Shown here: positions 24,365 to 29,685 of the stretch, piece by piece
Layout: the number at the start of each line of letters is the position of its first letter
Numbering within the stretch: the stretch's first letter is position 1
Assembly (NCBI GenBank): GCA_017622495.1
Contig: JAGAQY010000036.1
Span: 1-32,022, forward strand
Reading direction: 5' to 3'
Length of the DNA stretch: 32,022 nt
Source of the DNA: Bacteroidaceae bacterium
GTDB lineage: Bacteria; Bacteroidota; Bacteroidia; Bacteroidales; Bacteroidaceae
Program-made: the position numbers and the translations under genes
Notes under the pieces: model-generated
Database searches by the model: none
Seen by the model: the letters and a program-made list of their open reading frames with translations, nothing else
What the model was told of the DNA's origin: nothing

Positions 24365-25801
24365 TCACACACCGCTTGTCGCAAGCTCCAGCGTAAAGCA
24401 GGTGCAGCCCTCTTGCGATACCACACGCAGTGAGCCGTGGTGCATGTGTACAATTTGCTTCGACAGTGCAAGGCCGATGCCCGAGCCTTGTGGCTTGGTG
24501 GTGAAGAAGGGGATGAAAATCTTTTCCTGCACTTCGGGCAGTATGCCTGGCCCATTGTCCGTGACGTGCAGTTGGTAGTATCCTGAGGCGCTATCTATGC
24601 TGTCGGTCAGTGCAACCACGGCGTTTGGGGTTTGTGCACAGGCTTCGGTCGCATTCTTAAGCAGGTTGATGAGCACCTGCTCCATCTGTGTGCGGTCTAT
24701 GAGCAGCAGCGTGTCGGGATGGGCCAACTGATAGCGGTAGGTGATGCGCTCCGTAGATACAAACAGCGGCATCAGCGGCTCTATCAGCTGTGCGGCGCTC
24801 ATCTCGGCGAGTACCGGCTGCGCCACCAAGGCCACTTTGCGGTAGTTTTTCATGAACTCCAGCAGCCCGTGGCTACGGCGATGGATCGTCTGGAGGCCTT
24901 GACGGAGGATGGCGGTGGATTCAGCAGCAGCAGTTCCCTCGGAGTTTTCTTTTTTCTCGGAGTACTTTGAGCAATCTGAGTTCTCCGGGAACTCCAAGAA
25001 CTCTGAATGCGCAGGATGCTCCAGGCTACCAGGCAAGCACCCTTCCAACGTCTCCGACAAGGAGATGATAGGTGCCAGCGAGTTCATGATTTCGTGCGTG
25101 AGCACCCGTATGAGTTTCTGCCACGACAGCATCTCGTTCTCCTCCAGCACTTCGCGTATGTTGCGCAGGGCATACAGGTGCAGGGGGCGTCCTCCCGTAG
25201 TGTATATGCTTACGTCGGCCACCATCCGTGTCTCTCGGGCTGTGCCCTTGTGCAGGGTCAGCTGCACGCTACGTCCCGGCCGCATCTCGCGCAGCATCTC
25301 GGGCAGTGTGGCATCCACCTTCGTCAGTTCGTCGATATGGCGCGGCGCATAGCCCAGCAGCTGCTCTTCGGCAGCGCGGTTGCTCCACTCTATGGCACCG
25401 TCGGCCTTGGCTACGATGAGTGCCGTATCTATGCAGCCCAGCAGTGTCTCGAAGTAGCGCAGTCGCGTGTGCACCTCCATCTCGCGCAGCTTGTATTGCT
25501 CCACCACGCGATTGATGTCGTGGGCCAACGCATCGATGTCGGCCTGCCGCCACATGCCGTCGCGGTGTGTTCCCGCCTCGTGAAAGGCCAGCGAATAGTC
25601 GTGCATGCGCAGATTGGCCAGCAGCTGCTCCATCATGCTGTATGAGCGGCGGCTCTTGATGCAGAAGGTCGCCGCCACGGCCACTACAGTACAAGCGGCA
25701 AAGCAAGTGCTCACGTACATGCCCTCCGTATAGGTCCAACAGCCGATGAGCGTGGCTCCCAGCATCAGGGCGATGAGCAAGAGGATATGATGCGTCTTCA
25801 T
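24365..25801 (-). CDS. Membrane sensor histidine kinase, NtrB-like
   Basis: A 478-residue kinase. Two membrane helices (about 5-22 and 28-48) with almost no outside loop suggest that the signal is sensed in the membrane or cytoplasm. A PAS-like domain follows (about 112-215, FETLLGCIDTALIVAKADG). The H-box is VLTHEIMNSLAPI with His236; the ATPase part shows the N-box LINLLKNATEA, G1 DNGPGI, FFTTK and G2 GSGIGLALS. Residues 267-290 are eight 3-residue repeats (E-x-S type) encoded by a tandem nonamer, inserted within the dimerisation region. Its start codon overlaps the regulator stop by 4 nt (ATGA), so the pair is translationally coupled. It should phosphorylate the sigma-54 regulator. Confidence 0.92.
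   Translation of the reverse strand: MKTHHILLLIALMLGATLIGCWTYTEGMYVSTCFAACTVVAVAATFCIKSRRSYSMMEQLLANLRMHDYSLAFHEAGTHRDGMWRQADIDALAHDINRVVEQYKLREMEVHTRLRYFETLLGCIDTALIVAKADGAIEWSNRAAEEQLLGYAPRHIDELTKVDATLPEMLREMRPGRSVQLTLHKGTARETRMVADVSIYTTGGRPLHLYALRNIREVLEENEMLSWQKLIRVLTHEIMNSLAPIISLSETLEGCLPGSLEHPAHSEFLEFPENSDCSKYSEKKENSEGTAAAESTAILRQGLQTIHRRSHGLLEFMKNYRKVALVAQPVLAEMSAAQLIEPLMPLFVSTERITYRYQLAHPDTLLLIDRTQMEQVLINLLKNATEACAQTPNAVVALTDSIDSASGYYQLHVTDNGPGILPEVQEKIFIPFFTTKPQGSGIGLALSKQIVHMHHGSLRVVSQEGCTCFTLELATSGV
24932..25003 (-). repeat. In-frame nonamer repeat in the sensor kinase
   Basis: Eight consecutive 9-nt units on the minus strand start GAGTTCTTG, GAGTTCCCG, GAGAACTCA and end GAAAACTCC, GAGGGAACT. 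The loose consensus is GAG-AAC-TCC, which encodes repeats of Glu-x-Ser at residues 267-290. Confidence 0.8.
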
Positions 25802-27156
25802 AGTCCGTGCTTCTCTATTTTACGATACAGCGCATAGCGCGTGATGCCCAGCAGCTCGGCAGCCTGATTTACGTTCCCTTCTGCTACGCGCACCGCCTCG
25901 GCTATGGCTTCGCGCTCCAGCTTCTCCAAGTTCAGCGTGCGCGGCTCGGCCTTGCGCGGTGCCGGTGCAGGGCGCAGGGTGAATAGCTGTGGCCCCAGTG
26001 TGCTGTGCTCGCTAAGGATGACGGCACGCTCCACGGCATGCTGCAGCTCACGCACATTGCCCGGCCACGCATAGCGCATCAGCTTGGCTTTGGCCTCATT
26101 GCTGATGCTCCTGATCTCCTTCTTGTATTTCCTCTTATATATATCCACGAAGTAGTCGGCCAGCAGTAACACGTCGTCGCCCCTCTCCCTGAGCGGTGGC
26201 ATGTGTATCTCTACGGTGTTGATGCGGTATAGCAGGTCCTGACGGAAGGTGCCCTCGCTCACTCGTTCGTGCAGGTTGCTGTTGGTGGCGCAGATGAAGC
26301 GCACGTCGATGCGCTGCTCACGGGTAGAGCCGAGGCGGGTGAACGTGCCCTTCTCGATGGCGCTGAGCAGCTTGGATTGCAGCGGCAGCGACAGGTTGCC
26401 TATCTCGTCGAGGAAGAGCGTGCCTCCCGAAGCTACCTCCATGCGCCCGGCCTTGGGCTTGTGGGCATCGGTGAAGGCTCCCCTCTCGTAGCCGAAGAGT
26501 TCGCCCTCGAAGAGTGTCTCGGGTATGCTGCCCAGGTCTATCGTCACCAATGGGTGTGCAGCACGTGCCGAGTAGCCGTGCAGGGCACGCGCCACGAGGT
26601 CCTTGCCCGTACCGTTCTCGCCCAGTATGAGTACGTTGGCATCGGTTTTGGCCAACACCTCCACCATATCCAGTACCTTCATCATCGCCCCCGACCGCCC
26701 GATGATGGGCGGCACACTGCTCTCGGCCATTCCCTCCATCTGCTTCTGTAGCGAGGCTTTCTCGCGGCGTGCCTGGCGCAGCTTTGCAGCCGCGGTGAGC
26801 GTAGCTATCAGTTTCTCGTTTTCCCACGGCTTGGCCACGAAGTCCGTGGCGCCCGCCTTGATGGCATTGATGGCCTTGCTCATGTCTGAGTAGGCCGTCA
26901 TCATCACCACCACCGCTTCGGCATCGCGCCTGAGTATGTCGTGCAACACCTCCATACCCTCTTGTCCGCTGCTCGCGTCGCGGCTGAAGTTCATATCGAG
27001 CAGTATCACATCGGGGTCGTTGCTCTCCATAAACTGCGCTATACGGTCGGGCGTGGTGCTCACCTTCACCTTCCGAAAGTGCGGCTTCAGCAGCAGGTTC
27101 AGTGCAAAGAGCACATCCTCATTATCATCAACGATAAGTATTGTTCCTTGTGGCAT
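25798..27156 (-). CDS. Sigma-54-dependent response regulator, NtrC family
   Basis: A 452-residue three-domain activator. The receiver domain (1 to about 122) has the phosphoacceptor Asp54 in ILLDMNF and Lys109 in FVAKPW. The AAA+ domain (about 150-385) has Walker A GENGTGKD (179-186), GAFTDA (226-231) where most members have GAFTGA, and Walker B TLFLDEIGNL (246-255). The C-terminal Fis-like helix-turn-helix is NVNQAAELLGITRYALYRKI (about 429-448). It works with RpoN, which is not in the window. The likely target is the ABC exporter operon about 1 kb away, which has a -24/-12 promoter and two tandem palindromes. GAFTDA is the form I associate with Bacteroidetes members. Confidence 0.94.
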   Translation of the reverse strand: MPQGTILIVDDNEDVLFALNLLLKPHFRKVKVSTTPDRIAQFMESNDPDVILLDMNFSRDASSGQEGMEVLHDILRRDAEAVVVMMTAYSDMSKAINAIKAGATDFVAKPWENEKLIATLTAAAKLRQARREKASLQKQMEGMAESSVPPIIGRSGAMMKVLDMVEVLAKTDANVLILGENGTGKDLVARALHGYSARAAHPLVTIDLGSIPETLFEGELFGYERGAFTDAHKPKAGRMEVASGGTLFLDEIGNLSLPLQSKLLSAIEKGTFTRLGSTREQRIDVRFICATNSNLHERVSEGTFRQDLLYRINTVEIHMPPLRERGDDVLLLADYFVDIYKRKYKKEIRSISNEAKAKLMRYAWPGNVRELQHAVERAVILSEHSTLGPQLFTLRPAPAPRKAEPRTLNLEKLEREAIAEAVRVAEGNVNQAAELLGITRYALYRKIEKHGL

Positions 27157-27467
27157 AAATGTATGTTTTAGTGGTTATAGGGAATTAAAGGGAGATATCG
27201 TTCCGCTCTTGGACCGACGCGATATGATGGCGTTTGTTACGACGGCAGCTCTTATGATTTATCTCCTCAAAGTCTCTTTTCTCGCTGAGCCTTATATTAT
27301 CTCACGCAGACTCCGCAGATTTACGCAGACCTTTGCGAGTCGCTATCGCCCTCGCCTACCATCCGGCTGAAAACACTCGGCATAGCCGACAGCTGCGAGC
27401 GAAGCAAGGCAGCTCATTCTGCGTAGGTCTGCGGAGTCTGCGTGAGACCTAATCTTCTCAGCGCAAT
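27157..27467. other. Intergenic region 3' of the GxxExxY gene
   Basis: This holds the start region of the regulator gene (no clear -7 box seen) and, from 27283 on, the palindromic element described separately. No gene is supported in it; the open frames present run through the palindrome and show no family resemblance. Confidence 0.6.
27283..27463. repeat. Palindromic element 1: nested inverted repeat with shared core
   Basis: Two 30-nt arms, 27300-27329 and 27418-27447, are inverted copies with only two mismatches. Each arm contains three CGCAGA-type units at about 10-nt spacing. An outer pair, CGCTGAG (27283-27289) and CTCAGCG (27457-27463), nests outside. The 88-nt middle includes CCATCCGGCTGAAA (27359-27372), CACTCGGC and AGCTGCGAGC, shared with element 2 at 28862-29111. 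The element ends 4 nt from the stop codon of the GxxExxY gene. Confidence 0.85.
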
Positions 27468-27854
27468 CTATAGATTGTTCACTACGCGTTTGATGCCCTG
27501 CATGATGTCAGTGACGTTGAAGTTTATGAGCAGTCCGAGGCGTTTGTCCATGAGTCTGAGATAGGTGAGCAACTGCTTATGGTGCACAGGCTTTACTTCC
27601 TCCACCGACTTGAGCTCTACGATAATTTGGTCGTCAACAAGAAGGTCGAGACGCAATCCCTCACCGATATTCACACCTTTGTAGTTCATTTCCACCTCGA
27701 CTTGTGACTGCACGGGAATGCCTGCAAGGTTAAGTTCATGTATAAGGGCTTTTTCGTAGGCTGATTCAAGTAGGCCTGGGCCAAGTGTCTTGTACACCTC
27801 CATGGCGCAACCAATAATTTTGTATGAGATTTCATTTAGAGATTTCATTTTCAT
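27468..27854 (-). CDS. GxxExxY protein (PD-(D/E)XK-like nuclease fold)
   Basis: A 128-residue protein. The name-giving motif is GLLESAY (27-33) within VYKTLGPGLLESAYEKAL. A nuclease-like core follows: Asp70 in GLRLDLLV, then Glu80-Leu-Lys82 in IIVELKS, then HHKQLLTYLRLM (91-102), which matches the D-(D/E)xK-Q order of PD-(D/E)XK enzymes. The family is widespread but has no proven function. An ATG two codons downstream is an alternative start. It is a single gene between the two-component regulator and its probable target operon, with its own -7 box, and its 3' end abuts a long palindrome. The placement looks like an insertion. Confidence 0.9.
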   Translation of the reverse strand: MKMKSLNEISYKIIGCAMEVYKTLGPGLLESAYEKALIHELNLAGIPVQSQVEVEMNYKGVNIGEGLRLDLLVDDQIIVELKSVEEVKPVHHKQLLTYLRLMDKRLGLLINFNVTDIMQGIKRVVNNL

Positions 27855-27920
27855 AGCTTTTTATATACCGCAATGTAGTGAATATATTTCTCTCGTACAT
27901 AGTATTTCCATTCTCCGCCG

Positions 27921-27928
27921 CAAAGATA
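27921..27928 (-). promoter_or_regulatory. -7 box of the GxxExxY gene
   Basis: TATCTTTG on the minus strand is a perfect TAnnTTTG, about 65 nt before the start codon. No -33 TTTG is seen, and the enhancer palindromes begin 23 nt upstream. Confidence 0.6.
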
Positions 27929-27950
27929 ATCATTATTCCCATACGCAGTA

Positions 27951-27986
27951 TGTGCGAAAACGCACATTTTTGTGCGATTTCGCACA
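27951..27986 (+). promoter_or_regulatory. Tandem enhancer sites for the sigma-54 regulator
   Basis: Two palindromes with identical half-sites, TGTGCG-AAAA-CGCACA (27951-27966) and TGTGCG-ATTT-CGCACA (27971-27986), have centres 20 bp apart, so they lie on the same DNA face. They are about 55-90 bp upstream of the -24 element, as NtrC-type activators require. Binding by the regulator encoded at 25798-27156 is inference from position and symmetry. Confidence 0.8.
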
Positions 27987-28041
27987 TATTTCCCCAAACC
28001 TCAAAATCGTTACTTCGCTGTATTTCTTTACTTTAATGTTT

Positions 28042-28057
28042 TGGCACGGTTTTTGTA
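28042..28057 (+). promoter_or_regulatory. Sigma-54 (-24/-12) promoter
   Basis: TGGCACG-GTTT-TTGTA fits TGGCACG-N4-TTGCA, with one departure: GT instead of GC at -12. The spacing between the GG and the TTG is right. The predicted start is near 28068. Confidence 0.78.
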
Positions 28058-28161
28058 GGCCTAATCTTTAGTATCGCGCCTCTGTCATTCTTCACGTTGT
28101 TGAGGACGACATAGCCGAAAAAGCAACAACATAAAGTATTAACCATAAAAAAACTACAATT

Positions 28162-28839
28162 ATGATCAAGACAGAGAATCTTCAGAAGTACTTCCGCACG
28201 GAAGAAGTAGAGACACGCGCCCTGCGCGGAGTAAACATCCAAGTGAGCGAAGGCGAGTTCGTCGCCGTCATGGGTCCCTCGGGCTGTGGCAAGTCTACCC
28301 TGCTCAACATCCTCGGCCTCCTCGACAACCCCACCTCGGGCACCTACCACCTGCAGGGAACCGACGTCACCGCCCTCAGCGAAGACGATCGCACGCGCCT
28401 GCGCCGTGGCGTCATCGGCTTCGTGTTCCAGAGCTTCAACCTCATCGACGAACTCAACGTGCGCGAGAACATCGAGCTACCTCTTTTATATATGGGCGTG
28501 CCAGTTGCCGAACGCGCTCCGCGCATCGAAGAGGCCATGGAGCGTATGGGCATCAGCCACCGCGCCCACCACTATCCCCACCAGCTCAGCGGCGGACAGC
28601 AGCAGCGCGTAGCCATAGCCCGTGCCGTAGTCACACGCCCACGGATTATCCTTGCCGACGAGCCCACAGGTAACCTCGACTCTGCCAACGGCCGCGAAGT
28701 GATGGGCCTCCTGCGCCAGCTCAACGAAGGCGGCACCACCGTTGTCATGGTCACCCACAGCATGCGCGATGCCTCATACGCCACACGCACCATCAACCTC
28801 TTCGATGGCGAGGTAGTGGATAAGTTGGAGTCACTCTAA
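28162..28839 (+). CDS. ABC exporter ATPase, MacB type
   Basis: A 225-residue ATPase with Walker A GPSGCGKS (38-45), a Q-loop in FVFQSFNLIDELNVREN, signature LSGGQQQRV (142-150), Walker B RIILADEP (161-168) and the His-loop in VMVTHS. The VETRALRGVN start and the SFNLIDELNV segment are typical of MacB/YknY-type ATPases, which power FtsX-fold permeases using mechanotransmission. Its permease is probably the gene at 29686, but an 846-nt repeat-filled gap separates them. Expression should depend on the sigma-54 promoter upstream. The substrate (antimicrobial, peptide or lipid) cannot be read. Confidence 0.92.
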   Translation: MIKTENLQKYFRTEEVETRALRGVNIQVSEGEFVAVMGPSGCGKSTLLNILGLLDNPTSGTYHLQGTDVTALSEDDRTRLRRGVIGFVFQSFNLIDELNVRENIELPLLYMGVPVAERAPRIEEAMERMGISHRAHHYPHQLSGGQQQRVAIARAVVTRPRIILADEPTGNLDSANGREVMGLLRQLNEGGTTVVMVTHSMRDASYATRTINLFDGEVVDKLESL

Positions 28840-28861
28840 CCTCACGCAATGTTTTTTTCAA

Positions 28862-29111
28862 TTCACGCGAATCTCGCGAAAAACGCGAAAGGCCAGGTCC
28901 AATGAATTTATCTCACACAGATCTCACGAATCTCACGAAAGCATACATCGCTTACGCTCGTATGTGCCATCCGGCTGAAAGCACTCGGCTAGGCCGACAA
29001 GCTGCGAGCTTTCTGCGATGCAGCCCATTTCGTGAGATTCGTGAGATCTGTGTGAGACCAAAAATCCAGCGATGAAAGAAATCTTCGCGTTTTTCGCGAG
29101 ATTCGCGTGAA
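28862..29111. repeat. Palindromic element 2: double nested perfect inverted repeat
   Basis: The outer arms of 28 nt (28862-28889 and 29084-29111) are exact inverted copies built of CGCGAA units. The inner arms of 30 nt (28911-28940 and 29028-29057) are exact inverted copies built of CTCACGAA-type units. The 87-nt middle carries the same core as element 1: CCATCCGGCTGAAA (28968-28981), CACTCGGC, GGCCGACAAGCTGCGAGC. Inner arm length and middle length match element 1, although the arm sequences differ. Confidence 0.9.
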
Positions 29112-29134
29112 ACAAAAAAAACGATGGAAGAAGA

Positions 29135-29163
29135 TTTCGTGAGATTTGTGAGATTTGTGTGAG
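29135..29163. repeat. Solitary arm related to element 2
   Basis: TTTCGTGAGATTTGTGAGAT and the following TTGTGTGAG match the right inner arm of element 2 (29028-29056) in the same direction, with two G-to-A type differences on the complementary strand. There is no inverted partner of its own. Confidence 0.75.
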
Positions 29164-29248
29164 TAAAAACAAAAACAGCATTATGAGAAAAGCCAACCCC
29201 ATGCAAGCAATTAACCACAAAGAAAAAGCAAAAACTTCGCGTAACCGT

Positions 29249-29324
29249 GGATACGTAATGAAATATCCACGGATACGTGATGAAATATCCGCGGATATTT
29301 AATCAAATATCCACGGATACGCAA
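29249..29324. repeat. 22-bp tandem array A
   Basis: Three units of exactly 22 bp (29249-29270, 29271-29292, 29293-29314) begin GGATACGTAATG, GGATACGTGATG and GGATATTTAATC, with a partial fourth. Unit junctions are palindromes; the one at 29283-29300 (AAATATCCGCGGATATTT) is perfect. Confidence 0.85.
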
Positions 29325-29388
29325 ACAATTCGACAAACCGAACAGAAAAAACAGAAGGTATGAATCAAGAAAACAAACAAACGCTCCT

Positions 29389-29457
29389 GTCATTTTGAGC
29401 AACGCGAAAAATCTCAGCAACATACTCGCGAGATCTTTCACTTCGTTCAAGATGACA
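29389..29457. repeat. Palindromic element with TGTCAT/ATGACA ends
   Basis: TGTCATTTTGAGCAACGCGA at the left end and TTCACTTCGTTCAAGATGAC(A) at the right end are imperfect inverted copies around a centre with CTCGCGAGAT. The form resembles small non-coding palindromes with TGTCAT-TGAGCGAAGCGAA ends that I know from many bacterial genomes. Confidence 0.65.
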
Positions 29458-29478
29458 AAAGGCAAGCAAAAAAATGAA

Positions 29479-29575
29479 TTATCAAGCCTATGATAAAAAT
29501 TTATCATACCTTTGACAAAGTTTTGTCGAGCCTGTGAAAAAAAATTGTCAAGCCTGTGAAAATCCTTGACAACAG
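29479..29575. repeat. 22-bp tandem array B
   Basis: Four units at a 22-bp period begin TTATCAAGCCTATGA (29479), TTATCATACCTTTGA (29501), TTGTCGAGCCTGTGA (29523) and TTGTCAAGCCTGTGA (29545), with a partial fifth TTGACAACAG. Junctions are palindromic, for example TGATAAA-AA-TTTATCA. The sequence is unrelated to array A. Confidence 0.85.
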
Positions 29576-29685
29576 TACACAAACTAAAAATTCCGTAGCG
29601 CAGCGAGAGCAATATATGCTTGCATAATATTGCCGAGCAAGCAAGGAATCTTAAATGTGCAACATTTATAAACTAAAAAACTCAA

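Larger units (their letters stand above)
27855..28161. other. Divergent regulatory region, GxxExxY / ABC exporter
   Basis: No gene is seen here. In order it holds the -7 box of the GxxExxY gene (27921-27928), two tandem palindromes (27951-27986), a sigma-54 promoter (28042-28057) and a leader of about 90 nt with an A-rich end before the ATPase start. Confidence 0.7.
28840..29685. other. Repeat-filled gap between ATPase and permease genes
   Basis: I see no gene in these 846 nt. They contain palindromic element 2 (28862-29111), a lone arm copy (29135-29163), a 22-bp tandem array (29249-29324), a short palindromic element (29389-29457), a second 22-bp array (29479-29575), and a weak hairpin GCAATAT..ATATTGC near 29609-29633. 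No promoter of good quality is seen before the permease. Confidence 0.75.

Noticed and set aside
26936..27370. A plus-strand open frame reaching from the regulator gene into element 1
   Set aside because: It is mostly antisense to the response regulator, and the rest crosses the palindrome.
28033..28350. A small minus-strand gene over the exporter promoter
   Set aside because: It runs across the sigma-54 promoter and the ATPase start, and its product has no recognisable features.
28933..29220. Small proteins with repeated Ser-His/Leu-Thr patterns in the repeat island
   Set aside because: The patterns come from translating the palindrome arms; there is no start context or homologue in memory.
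29249..29575. CRISPR array
   Set aside because: The units are directly joined 22-bp repeats without unique spacers, and no cas gene is near.
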